Part shown: positions 1-8,970 of the stretch, piece by piece | Layout: each line of letters opens with the position of its first letter | Position numbering within the stretch: position 1 is the first letter of the stretch | From: Rapana venosa | Taxonomy: Eukaryota > Mollusca > Gastropoda > Neogastropoda > Muricidae | Direction of reading: 5' to 3' | Length of the DNA stretch: 64,000 bases | Assembly (NCBI GenBank): GCA_028751875.1 | Contig: CM054153.1 | Coordinates: 27,163,552-27,227,551, forward strand | Program-made: the position numbers and the translations under genes | Notes under the pieces: model-generated | The model's database searches: none | What the model was told of the DNA's origin: nothing | The model's input: only the letters and a program-made list of their open reading frames with translations

Positions 1-447
1 GCCTCCTCCTCTCTGACCTCAGGAAGCGTAGACTCCCATCGCGCGGAAAGTTTGACCATGGACAAACGCACCCTGACTGAAGCCAACTTAGCCTCCATGG
101 CTACATCTGTGGCTGTAAGCAAATCGTACAAATCCATGTCCAACTTCAAGTCCTCTCTGTCCATGTCCAAATTTGCCAGCAGCACCAACATGAGCAAGCG
201 GGAGTCATGGAAAAAGCCGTCGAGCACGGAAGGGAAGAGCAGCAGCCTGGCGCGAAGTGACAGCACCAGCAGTTTGTGTGTGATGCATGACTTTGGCCTG
301 TTCGAGGCCGCCAGGCTGGCCAACCCCGTGTTGCCGCAGTATCACCCCGAGCAGCTGAAAGCTCTCATGACCTTTGGCAAGATCCGCAGGGTCAAGGCCA
401 TCCTGGCCCATCTCCTGCGCTGCATCATTGGCTCTGACAACATGCAG
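1..447 (+). CDS. DMXL2: DMXL exon 1 of window (start of Rav1p_C-type region)
   Basis: The frame is open from base 1, so the exon begins at or before the window edge. It ends at CAG|GTAAGT in phase 0. The first ~90 residues are Ser/Lys-rich and low complexity (repeated S-M-S-K motifs), probably disordered and phosphorylated. After that comes the block GLFEAARLANPVLPQYHPEQ followed by KIRRVKAILAHLLRCI, a DMXL signature in which a helical hairpin precedes a variable insert. The ATG at 58 is an internal Met, not a start. Confidence 0.93.
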
Positions 448-734
448 GTAAGTTAGGTGCTGAAAGGTTTTTCTGGTAGTGGTTGTAGAAGTGCTTAGGT
501 TTTTTTTTTGGTTTGGGGTTTTTGTGTGTGTGTGTTTTAATCTGATTTTTTTGTTGGTTTCCATGAGTTTGCATCAGTTCTTCCTTTGGAAATAAACTGT
601 ACATGTAAAAGCTTAGAAATAATATGTGGTGAGAAAAATATAGAAGGTAATACATGTAAAAAATAGTTGTTCTGAATTATATTGATAGATAAGTTAAGAA
701 GTTCTGTTAAGAAAGAATCAAGTTTTTATTTATT

Positions 735-836
735 CCCCAAGTCGGATGTGGCTACCTTAATGGTAGGAACAAAATGGTCACATATGTAAAATCTCACCAT
801 TGATAATCCTCAAAACTCTAGTTGAGGAACAGGGGG
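735..836 (+). repeat. SINE family A, tail 2, 3' fragment
   Basis: Matches the 3' end seen in about 15 copies here: a GTGGCTACCTTAATGG motif, then AAAATCTCACCATTG and a closing CTCTAGYTGAGGAACA. The 5' part is missing. Confidence 0.75.
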
Positions 837-1055
837 AAAAAGTTTGTATTCAATTTTTTTAAACAAATCATATGGAAGTACTATCGTAATGCCTTTTTCT
901 TTGTGTTGAGTTCAGTACAAATGTATAAGGAGTAAAATGCATTTTCTGGAATATGGTTTGATATACTTTGAATTATGTAAAGCTAAAGTTCTTTACACTC
1001 CCAAAGTCATATTAGATGACCATATGATTTTCAGAATCTACAATCACAGAACTTT

Positions 1056-1278
1056 TTATTTATTTATTTATTCTTTTATATCGAGGATAATGGAATAAGC
1101 ACTCATGTGCTTTTTTACATTCAGTCCCCGTGTGTATGCGGTTTTGTAAATTTTGACATCTGTTTCCACCGGCACACAATGGCCTACTCTTCCGAAAAGC
1201 GGAACAGGATTTAGCGTGTGCGCAAGATGTTCTGCATGTGTTCGAACACAGGGCCTGGGTTTATAGTCTCATCTGACT
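1056..1278 (-). repeat. SINE family A, tail 1, 5'-truncated
   Basis: On the minus strand it reads ATAAACCC...GCAGAACATCTTGCGCACACG...GTAGGCCATTGTGTGCCGG...GCACATGAGTGCTTATTCCA and ends in ATATAAAAGAATAAATAAA. The tRNA head is lost. Confidence 0.8.
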
Positions 1279-1942
1279 ATTTTCTAGATTAGCATCTCCT
1301 GTCTTTTTTTTTTTTTTTCATACACCAGGAACTCTTGGCTTGAAAACCTATTGTGCAGTATATAGATAATCACTTTCTGTCAGAAAAATGTTAAACTGAC
1401 TTTACAGTATGCAGTACACATGGATTGCTTTGAGAAAAGAAATGATGAATCAACTAGAAAAACATCACAAAAAGTACTCCCCATTTTGGCATCATGTGCT
1501 GGCTCTGTCTGCCCAGGCATGAAGAGAAGAACATGTTGAAAGCCCTGACCCTTGTGGTCAGCAGGGATATAAACAACAAGATAAGATGTAACAGAGTGAG
1601 TTTACAAGAGGACATTTTTAACTTCCTGAGAGAATCGGGCTTTTTCCGTCTGATATGAGTGAAAAGGTCATAATCAGTCACTAAGAACAAGGTTGTTTTA
1701 AGGAATCTGGTTTTAGTTTTATCTCATTTTATGTGTGGTTGATGTGGTTTCTCCGTGGTGACTGTCCTGGGTTGACCCTTATGGTTGGCCAGGGCGTTGA
1801 TAACAAGGAACAACAGCAGAGTTGATTTTATTCCCTGTTTTAATCCGAGATTTAAAGTTTTACGAGTTGACAGCCTCGTGGGGGTATAAACAACATGACT
1901 GGATTGGATTGGAGTGCTCAATACAAAGAAACCATTTCACAG

Positions 1943-2314
1943 ATTTTCCATTCTATGATGACACAGGCCGTGTTTGGGGAGGGCGCGGACATGGAAGACA
2001 GCCTACACCGCAGCGCTCGTTCGCGATCCATCTCGGGCCCCGAAGAGGACGCGGACATTGCAGTGTCTACGTCAGAAGACTCCTTCGAGTTCATGGAGAT
2101 CAACTCTATCCCGCCTCTGCCCATCTACGCCCTGATGGCGGCGGATGCAGACAACACTGGCGTCAACCTGGAGATTGTGGGGGCCAGGGACCAGGGCACC
2201 CAGCAGCAGGACTACACGGAGCTGTTCAGCTCCACCATCAAGGAGGAGGTGCTGGACCTGTCCGATGAACCCAGCAAGCAGAAACGACACTTCTCCACCT
2301 CCAACAACCCGCAG
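1943..2314 (+). CDS. DMXL2: DMXL exon 2: acidic/Ser insert and INSIPPLPIYAL block
   Basis: The exon ends at CCGCAG|GTGAGG in phase 0. Three in-phase AGs could open it: exon starts at 1874, 1943 or 1967. I list 1943 as the middle choice. 1874 would add codons from a stretch (about 1880-1915) that resembles dispersed sequence at 21,528-21,565, and 1967 has the better upstream pyrimidines. Content: RSRSISG (basic/Ser, a likely kinase site), an acidic run, then EINSIPPLPIYALMAAD, which matches the DMXL block IPPLPLxALxAAD, then a polar tail ending SKQKRHFSTSNNPQ. Confidence 0.87.
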
Positions 2315-2385
2315 GTGAGGATTGTTCAGTGTCTAGAGGGAGTCTTATTACAGTAGAAAGTGAGTATCCCTTCATGGGATGAGTA

Positions 2386-2543
2386 AAGAGTTTTGACTGG
2401 ACTTGACTATCTTTTAAAGGTTAAAATATGAACAATCTTGGCTATCCTTTAAAGGTTAAAATATGAACAATCTTGGCTATCCTTTAAAGGTTAAAATATG
2501 AACAATCTTGGCTCTCCTTTAAAGGTTAAAATATGAACAATCT
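2386..2543. repeat. Minisatellite, 35-bp unit, about 4 copies
   Basis: Exact 35-bp spacing of CTTTAAAGGTTAAAATATGA at 2,413, 2,448, 2,483 and 2,518. The stretch just before it (TTCATGGGATGAGTAAAG...GACTTGAC) resembles 20,560-20,590 and may be a retrotransposon 3' tip. Confidence 0.85.
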
Positions 2544-3034
2544 CAAGACAAGAGTAAGGTTATTTTATTTAAGGTAACAACAACAAAAAATTTGAAAATG
2601 GGAAGCAAAACAACCCAACCCTCTCCACTCAACACACAGAAAATGATTATTCTTTAAAAGGTTTACAAATAGAATCAGAAGAATGTGAAAACTGTTTCAT
2701 TTTAAGGTAAACAAGCAAAACACCCTCCCTCACACACATGCATACACAGACACACTCACTCACTCACACATGTACACAACACATGATCACACTCAAACAC
2801 ACACACACATAGTTGGGGTTGCAGTCTAAGATAGCCATTGAATAATGAATTGTATATGATTTTATGAAAGTAAATGTGCGGTAAGGTTGGAGATGTGGGG
2901 AGGGGGGGGGCGCACATTTTGGATTGGCGCATCTGCCAAGCTTGCTCTTTGTGTCCCAAATTCTCTTTTGATCTCTTTCGTTCAGACTAGCTGACATCTG
3001 GGCCTAGTTTTGCCCCGTGGTAGATTTCAAACTA

Positions 3035-3082
3035 TTACCTATTGGCTGTTCTTACCTATTGGCTGTTCTTACCTATTGGCTG
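3035..3082 (+). repeat. 17-bp tandem repeat split by a SINE (left part)
   Basis: TTACCTATTGGCTGTTC repeats at 17-bp spacing (3,037, 3,054, 3,071). It continues after the SINE at 3,381-3,430, where the last copy becomes the pyrimidine tract of the exon 3 acceptor. Confidence 0.85.
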
Positions 3083-3380
3083 GGGACGGGATAGCTCAGT
3101 GGTCGGAGCACTAGCTTTCCCCCAGCCAAGTTAAGCAGCGTCGAGCGTGGTTACCAGTTGGATGGGTGACCATTTGCGCGCCTTGGCTTCAGTACAGTTC
3201 CCCCAGTTCACCCAGCTGTAAATGGGTACCTACCCTCTTTAGGGTCAGGGAAGGTAAAGCAGCGAGGGAGAGGAGATGGGCGCCGCCCTCAATATGCTGG
3301 CCCTAGAGAAGTGAGGTCTCTGACGCCTCGCTCCCCTACGACCTTATAGGTTATGGGACTCCTTTACCTTTTTACCTTTT
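3082..3380 (+). mobile_element. Chimeric tRNA/5S-type SINE, full-length copy 1
   Basis: The head GGATAGCTCAGTGGTCGGAG is tRNA-like (A box). From about 3,125 it turns into 5S rRNA-like internal promoter: GTTAAGCAGCGTCGAGCGTGG then TTGGATGGGTGACC (5S A box, IE and C box). The body follows and a (CCTTTTTA)-type tail closes it. Flanks repeat TTACCTATTGGCT, the likely target duplication, although the target is itself tandem. Pol III retroposon by inference. Confidence 0.85.
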
Positions 3381-3430
3381 ACCTATTGGCTGTTCTTACC
3401 TATTGGCTGTTCTTACCTGTTGGCTGTTCT
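3381..3430 (+). repeat. 17-bp tandem repeat (right part), runs into exon 3 acceptor
   Basis: ACCTATTGGCTGTTCTT twice, then ACCTGTTGGCTGTTCTTGCAG: the final unit supplies the polypyrimidine tract and AG of exon 3. Confidence 0.85.
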
Positions 3431-3435
3431 TGCAG

Positions 3436-3610
3436 CTGGTGAGCCCTTACGCCTTCACGCCGACCCACTCCAAGGTGCTGAGTCGTCAGCTGATGCGCAT
3501 CTCGCTGCCAGGCCTGAGCTCCCTGGACCAGATGTACCTGGTGGCCATGGCCGACACTGTGGCCCACTGCAAGATGGACTTTGCCGACTGCTTCACTGAC
3601 AGCAAAGAAG
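3436..3610 (+). CDS. DMXL2: DMXL exon 3: SLPGL...ADTVA helix
   Basis: The acceptor is CTGTTCTTGCAG|CTGG (phase 0) and the donor is GAAG|GTGGGT (phase 1). It encodes LVSPYAFTPTHSKVLSRQLM, then ISLPGLSSLDQMYLVAMADTV, which follows vertebrate DMXL (ARVLSxHLM, SLPGLTxLEQMxLxALADTV). A short tandem repeat and a SINE lie within 60 bp upstream of the acceptor. Confidence 0.93.
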
Positions 3611-3847
3611 GTGGGTACTGACTGTTCCGTCAGTCTCCTTGGTGTCGGTTTCGTTGAGAAATAGTGGTTGTTCCTGGATTCATTATGGACTGCAGCCATT
3701 TCACATGCGTGCATGCGTGTGTGTGTGTTTGGGGGGGCATGCATGCAGATGATATATGACCCAGGTAGGCATGCACACATGGACACATCCATGTGCATGC
3801 ACATATCGATATATGTGCGTGCACACACGTGTGCACGCATGCATACA

Positions 3848-4078
3848 CGCCTACTTCCAAAAGGCAGAAGAGGTTTTAACGTGTGTGTAAGATGTTCTGC
3901 ATGCATTCACACATAGGGCCTAAGTTTATAATCTCATCCAAAGGACTTTTGGGGAGTAGAACTAGTGCTGATGTTAACTCCTATAACAAAAAAAAGTCCC
4001 TCAGACGAGTGCCTTGGTGGTGGCTCAAACCTGGGCCGTGAGATCATGATTGCAGCGCTCTGACCTCAAGGCTATCCT
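3848..4078 (-). repeat. SINE family A, 5' half, minus strand
   Basis: The reverse complement has a tRNA-like start (GGATAGCCTTGAGGTCAGAG), a B-box-like GGTTTGAGCC, then ACTATAAACTTAGGCCC and ATGCAGAACATCTTAC. It stands head to head with the next copy. Confidence 0.78.
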
Positions 4079-4147
4079 GCACACATGCACGCACGCACGC
4101 ATGCACACACACAGACACACACACACGCACACGCACGCACACACACA

Positions 4148-4436
4148 GACAGGATAGCCTAGTGGTTAGAACATCAGTGCCGACTCCACTCTCCCCAAAA
4201 GTCCTTCGGATGAGACTATAAACCGGGGCCCCATGTGCGAATGCACGCAGAACATCTTGTGCACACGTTTAATCCCGTTCCACTTTTCGTAAGAGTAGGC
4301 CATTGTGTGCCGGTAGGAACAGATGACAGAATGTACAAAACCGCATACTCAAGGGGACTGGATGTAAAAAGCACATGAATGCTTATTCTATTATCCTCAG
4401 TATAAAAGAATAAAATGAAATAAATAAAATAAAATT
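4148..4436 (+). repeat. SINE family A, tail 1, with internal deletion
   Basis: Starts GGATAGCCTAGTGGTTAGAA (A box). It jumps from there to the TCCACTCTCC...GGATGAGACTATAAACCGG body, so the B box is deleted, and ends TATAAAAGAATAAAATGAAA. A CA run separates it from the inverted copy upstream. Confidence 0.82.
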
Positions 4437-4439
4437 TTT

Positions 4440-4465
4440 TAAAAACACACACACACACACACACA

Positions 4466-4494
<29 letters not shown>
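4440..4494. repeat. (CA)n microsatellite after SINE tail
   Basis: AC/CA dinucleotides directly follow the A-rich SINE tail, a usual birthplace of microsatellites. Confidence 0.9.
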
Positions 4495-4497
<3 letters not shown>

Positions 4498-4587
4498 GAA
4501 TTGAAATCTGTTCTGTGTTAAGATGAACCTGTCTGTTTTTATGTCATATGCATGTCTAATGATGATTTTGTGTTTGTGTTGGTGCAG

Positions 4588-4632
4588 GTTCTTTGGCCAA
4601 TGATAGTCAGGCTGATGTCAACCAGGCCACAG
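4588..4632 (+). CDS. DMXL2: DMXL exon 4: 45-nt symmetric exon (phase 1-1)
   Basis: Small exon between TGGTGCAG and CACAG|GTATGT, both good sites. It adds GSLANDSQADVNQAT, hydrophilic residues with no recognised motif. Phase is 1 on both sides, so exon 3 can splice to exon 5 without it. In vertebrates this position is a variable Ser/Asp-rich loop, consistent with an optional exon. There is no transcript evidence here. Confidence 0.72.
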
Positions 4633-4812
4633 GTATGTGTACTTCTTTTTTTGTTTTATCTATTTATCATTTTAAAAAAGTGTTTTTAAAGCTGTTATAC
4701 AATCTTTTGGCTTCATTATATGAATAGTTTATTCTGCTAGGAATCTAGCATTCTTAGAAAAGGCAATTGAAATCCTGTGCGGAAGAAGAGGATTATTGGA
4801 AATAGATGGTAA

Positions 4813-5140
4813 GATCACAGACTTTGTGTTGGAAATAAGCAACACGATCACAGAGACTTTGTGTTGGAAACAAGCAATAAGATCACAGACTTTGTGTTGG
4901 AAATAAGCAATAAGATCACAGACTTTGTGTTGGAAACAAGCAATAAGATCACAGACTTTGTGTTGGAAATAAGCAATAAGATCACAGACTTTGTGTTGGA
5001 AATAAGCAATAAGATCACAGACTTTGCGTTGGAAATAAGCAAGAAGATCACAGACTTTGTGTGGGAAACAAGCAATAAGATCACAAACTTTGCGTTAAAA
5101 ATAAGCCACATGATCACAGACTGTGTGTTGATTGGAATGG
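4813..5140. repeat. Minisatellite, 33-bp unit, 10 copies
   Basis: GATCACAGACTTTGTGTTGG recurs at 33-bp steps (4,813; 4,846; 4,881; 4,914; 4,947; 4,980; 5,013; 5,046; 5,079; 5,112). Because 33 is a multiple of 3, long frames stay open on both strands (period 11 residues). It ends about 60 bp before exon 5. Confidence 0.93.
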
Positions 5141-5196
5141 GAAAAAAAAGACGGTAAGTCAGTGTTGATGATGGGCACTTGCTGCTGTGTGGTCAG

Positions 5197-5351
5197 AATC
5201 GATGGACGACTGTGGGCTGAGGTTCGTGCTGGCCATGCGGCAGCACATCTACCTGCTGACCACGCTGCCCCAGCTGAACCGGCAGCCCCTGCAGAGACAG
5301 GGACTGCGCTCCTACTCCCTGGTCTGGGCCTTCCACTCCGAGGCCAACGAG
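5197..5351 (+). CDS. DMXL2: DMXL exon 5: DDCGLRFVLAMR...WAFHSEA block
   Basis: The acceptor is GTGGTCAG|AATCG and the donor AACGAG|GTAAAG (phase 0 end). It encodes MDDCGLRFVLAMRQHIYLLT and SLVWAFHSEANE. Vertebrate DMXL has LDECGLRYLLAMRLH and FAWAFHSEAEE at the same place, so orthology is clear. Part of the Rav1p_C-like helical solenoid. Confidence 0.95.
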
Positions 5352-5444
5352 GTAAAGCACCAACCATCCTGGCGTCGTCTAGGGGGGGTGGGGGGTGTCT
5401 ACATTTCCATGACAGTCAGGGGGCCACAGAGTGTTGTGGGCTTG

Positions 5445-5812
5445 GGATCTGACGGCCCGGGTTCAAGCCAGTGGTACTCGTTTGAGGGATTTTTCCTCTG
5501 GAGTTAACATCAGTACTGATTCCACTCCTCTGAAAGTCCTTTGGATGAGACTATAAACCAAGGTCCTGTGTGCAAACACATGCAGAACATCTTGCACTCA
5601 TGTTAAAACCCATTTTGCTATTCAGAAGAGTAGGTTATTTGTGCTGGTGGGAACAGATGACGAAATTTACAAGGTGCTTGTACACTGATGTCTTATTTAG
5701 ACATCGTCCCCAAAGTGGGGATGGGGGCTACCTTAATGGTGGGCAGAAGTGGTCGCATACACAAAATCTCACCATTAGTGATCCTTGGAGCTCTAGCTGA
5801 GGATTGGAAAAA
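5445..5812 (+). repeat. SINE family A, tail 2
   Basis: Contains a B-box-like CGGGTTCAAGCC, GGAGTTAACATCAGTACTGA, GATGAGACTATAAACCAAGG, and tail 2 (GGCTACCTTAATGGTGGGCA ... GAGCTCTAGCTGAGGA). The A box region is decayed. Confidence 0.82.
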
Positions 5813-5819
5813 AGACTGC

Positions 5820-5850
5820 CTTGTGTGTGTGAGTGTGTGTGAGAGAGAGA

Positions 5851-5923
<73 letters not shown>

Positions 5924-5935
5924 TGTGGAGAATGT
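5820..5935. repeat. (GT)n/(GA)n compound microsatellite
   Basis: GT repeats, then about 46 bases of pure GA, then GT again. It creates long false frames on both strands. Confidence 0.95.
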
Positions 5936-6072
5936 GTGTGCATACATGTGTAAATGATTGTACGAGTGGTGAGTGTGTGCTTGTGTATGTGCGCACGCAT
6001 GCATGTGTTTGTGTAAGCATATAAGTATTGCGGCACCCTTTCTGTGAAGCTGAGCGTGTTGTCTGTCCCCAG

Positions 6073-6290
6073 GAGCTGTTGTCCATGATCCCCTGCATGC
6101 AGAAGGACTACCCCCTGTGGGACGAGTTGCGGCAGTTTGGGGTGGGGTGGTGGCTGACCAACAACAGCCTGCTGAAGCAGCTGATGGAGCGCGTGGCCAA
6201 GTGTGCCTACCAGAAGAGGAAGGAGCCCATGGACTCCGCCATCTTCTACCTGGCCATGAGGAAGAAAAACGTCTTGTGGGGCCTCTTCAG
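6073..6290 (+). CDS. DMXL2: DMXL exon 6: GVGWW...WGLFR block
   Basis: The acceptor is GTCTGTCCCCAG|GAGC and the donor CTTCAG|GTCTGA (phase 2). The ~73 residues include ELLSMIPCMQKDYPLWDELR, FGVGWWLTN and AIFYLAMRKKNVLWGLFR, all matching the DMXL family (GIGWW, ALFYLxMKKKxVxWGLFR). The preceding intron holds a long GT/GA microsatellite. Confidence 0.96.
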
Positions 6291-6349
6291 GTCTGACACT
6301 CTTCTTTTTGGTTGGGTTTTGTTTCCCCCTCCTTTGTTGTTAACTCCAT

Positions 6350-6505
6350 CCCTTTGTTAAAGGAAAGGACTCCTCTTTCCCAGTACATGTGCACTGTGCG
6401 CATTTGTATGCTACTGTATCCCAGTAGTAGGTGATAGGGAGGGAAGGGTTAGTAGATGGTTGGTTACCCTGTAACAGGTTATCCGTAGGGAAAAGTTAAG
6501 AAGTA
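6350..6505 (+). repeat. Dispersed repeat, copy 1 (second at 31,555-31,710)
   Basis: Shares CTCTTTCCC(C)AGTA, CATTTGTATGCTAC, GTAGTAGGTGATAGGGAGGG and GTAGGGAAAAG in order with 31,555-31,710. Family unknown; about 155 bp. Confidence 0.7.
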
Positions 6506-6848
6506 AACGTAAATTTGTGAAGTATTTTTGGGAAGGTTTTGTGGTTTAGTTTTTAGTTTAGGTTGATTAGCTTGGTTCTAATCCTTTCTGTTCTGTAAAG
6601 TGTGAAGGGCAGTGTCGGGATTAGTCTCATGATCAGGTTCATGCTGAAGTCTAATGCTTTAGGCCCGACTTGTCAGGCGCTTAACAGCAGCAATGCAAAG
6701 CAATTTTACTCGTATGACAGACAACAGTAGTTGCTGTCTGAGCATTCAAGGAAGAAGAAGAAGTTCCTTGATCAGAATTTTGTAGCTGGGTACCCAGTGT
6801 CTTCTAGTACTTATTGGCTTTTGGCTCATGGGTCTACTGGATTGACTA

Positions 6849-7083
6849 GTTTTGTTCGGTTCTTGGTGTTTTGGAAGAGGGCTGAAGAATGTGGAAGTTT
6901 TCTTATTCGTTTTAGATATGAAATGGAACAGGTTGCAGTAGAGAATGTTTGATATATATTACACACCAGCCAAACACCAGACATTCTACTACAATCTGTT
7001 CCATTTCATATTTAAAAAAAAGTAGGAACACTTTCAAATTCTTCAGCTCTCTTCCAAAAGCCCAAGAGTTGGCCCAAACAACG
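6849..7083. repeat. Large imperfect palindrome (foldback), ~105-bp arms
   Basis: The left arm 6,849-6,950 and the reverse complement of 6,975-7,083 share TTTTGGAAGAG.GCTGAAGAAT and ATATGAAATGGAACAG.TTG.AGTAGA, with a loop of about 25 bp. Each arm is open in the outward-reading frame (YEMEQ in both). Confidence 0.8.
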
Positions 7084-7245
7084 ACTTTTACACTTTGCTG
7101 AGTGTGAATCATCAATTTGAAATAGAATTGTAATGATATTGATAAAATCGTTTAGTTAAATCTGGTGTATTTTGTTGACACCTGTTCTTTGTCCTGAAGA
7201 CAATGTGATATATTCATTTTATTGTTACACTTTCTTTCCACACAG

Positions 7246-7411
7246 ATCTGCAGGCAACAAAACAAAGGCTGACTTCTTCAAGAAGGACTTCTCCAAAGAC
7301 GAGTCACGTCGGATGGCGAAGAAGAACGCTTTTCATCTGATGGGCAAGCAAAAGTTTTACGATGCTGCAGCTCTCTTCCTGCTGGCCGAGTCCCTGCATG
7401 ACGCCATCATG
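7246..7411 (+). CDS. DMXL2: DMXL exon 7: KKNAFHLMGKQKFYDAAALF block
   Basis: The acceptor is TTTCCACACAG|ATCTG and the donor CATCATG|GTACGG (phase 0 end). It encodes ADFFKKDFSKDE, then AKKNAFHLMGKQKFYDAAAL and FLLAESLHDAIM, which parallel vertebrate LKNAFSLLGKQRFxxSAAFFLLAGSLKDAI. This is one helical repeat of the solenoid. A CT-rich run follows directly in the intron. Confidence 0.95.
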
Positions 7412-7422
7412 GTACGGGGCCA

Positions 7423-7535
7423 CCTCTCTCTCTCTCCCCCTCTCTCTCTCTCTCCTCTCTCCCCTCTCACTCTCTCTCTCTCATCTCTCTCACTCTCTCT
7501 CTCTCACTCTCTCACTCTCATTCTCTCTCTCTTTT
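7423..7535. repeat. (CT)n-rich microsatellite after exon 7
   Basis: CTCT/CCCT-rich pyrimidine run starting 11 bp after the exon 7 donor. Confidence 0.92.
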
Positions 7536-7839
7536 TAAAAAAAATTGTTTGCTGCCTCATATTCTGTGACGTTCCTGTCCTGCGGTTCACACCGCTCATT
7601 TCAATTTCTCTGACCCAGCTACAAGTATCTCATCAATGTCAGGCTGCCATGATGCCACCAGCCAGAGGGGCCTGCACTGTTGTTGGGTCACTTTGGTGGT
7701 GTTCAGTGGTGCCTGCTCTGAGCTAACTACACAGGACATCACCTACTAAGCCCCCTACTATTGACAGTATTAGCTTGGTCGTGGGGCCAGACTGAGTGAG
7801 CCGCCCACCCAAGGTGCCGACCGCCACAACTGAAGTCCT

Positions 7840-8045
7840 GTGTGTAACAGGCATGCAGCGCACGTAAAAGAACCCGCAGGAACAACAGTTAGATAAAAGC
7901 TACCCTCATGGAGGAAACAAGTATATGCGCAGACAGGAAAAGAAAAAAATTGGGTTGGTCTACTCTTGTGGCAATGTGCTCTCCCCAGGGAGAGCTGCCC
8001 AAATTTCATGCAGAGAAGTCTACTGTGACTGAAAGTGGTAGGTAT
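7840..8045 (+). repeat. SINE type C, 3' part, diverged
   Basis: Shares GCGCACGTAAAAGAACCC, then TTGTGGCAATGTGCTCTCCC and GGGAGAGCTGCCCAAATTTC, with the intact copy at 36,514-36,935. Confidence 0.75.
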
Positions 8046-8518
8046 GCCATGCGTTTATGCAGTACATGCATTTTACATTTCATATATACTTCATAAATCT
8101 GATTTAACTCGTTACATGCAGTAATTTGAGACCTTTCCTTGCATTCATCACAAAACCTAGCTACCATTAAAAAAAAAAGTAGACTATCATTCAATTTGAC
8201 ATACTCCAGCTAATTAATCCATTTTGTTAAAGAGTACACAAATAACTTGTAAACACAAGAGTGAAAAAAACCAAAAAACACCCCAACTCTCCTGTGATGC
8301 ATTCCAATTTCCTGGGATGTAAAAGTCAGCCCATGGACTGTATGTACACAGCACGCAAATCCACCATCACTCAGTCCAAAGTGTTAAAATTTCGCAGACC
8401 CCGTCCTTTTACCAAGTCCAAGCGTGGTGATCAGTTCCTCCTGTAATTAGCACCAGCTGGGCTGGAATTGAGAGCAGCTGAAAGTGGAGGACACTGACAG
8501 CTGTGGTGTGTGTGGCAG

Positions 8519-8752
8519 GTGATCTTGGACAAGCTGAACGACTTCCAGCTGGCCCTGGTGGTGTGTCGCCTGTACGAGATTGAGGACCCCCTGCCCCAGT
8601 CTGTGTGCCAGCTGCTGTACCGACACATCCTGGGCATGGACGAGAACGGGCAGAACTACAACGCCCACAAGTCCCATGCCGACCCCTTCCTGCGCTCCAT
8701 GGCCTTCTGGATGCTGAAGGACTACCAGTCTGCCCTGCACACCCTGCTGGAG
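8519..8752 (+). CDS. DMXL2: DMXL exon 8: helical repeat, DPFLRSMAFWMLKDY
   Basis: The acceptor is TGTGTGTGGCAG|GTGA. The donor GAG|GTCGGT is slightly weak but keeps phase 0. It encodes VILDKLNDFQLALVVCRLYE, a divergent middle, then HADPFLRSMAFWMLKDYQSA. The vertebrate counterpart has IQLAMVIARLYE and DPFLRSLAYWVMKDY. The length of 78 codons fits the family. Confidence 0.95.
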
Positions 8753-8841
8753 GTCGGTGCTCATAGGGATGGTGTTGTTTGTCTTCAATTTTACGTCTGT
8801 TCACTTGAACAGTTTTGTTTGTTTGTTGGTTGGTTTGTTTT

Positions 8842-8922
8842 GGGGGTGGGGTAGCCTTGTGGTTAAGAGTTGTTCAGCTTGCAATGTGGCAGCCCCGGGC
8901 TTGAGCCACAGCCGAGATGCCC
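8842..8922 (+). repeat. SINE family A, head fragment
   Basis: GGGGTAGCCTTGTGGTTAAGAG (A box) and CCCGGGCTTGAGCCAC (B box) only, just upstream of a near-complete copy. Confidence 0.65.
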
Positions 8923-8970
8923 GTTTTGTGTGTGTTTGTGTGTATCTTTAGTATGTAGAATGAAAAATGG

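Noticed and set aside
3125..3178. 5S rRNA gene
   Set aside because: Only the internal promoter region resembles 5S rRNA; both ends are replaced by other sequence, and three copies share a SINE body and target duplication.
4861..5157. 98-codon repeat protein gene
   Set aside because: An intronic minisatellite of 33 bp is open on both strands by period; no start context, splice link or conserved protein.
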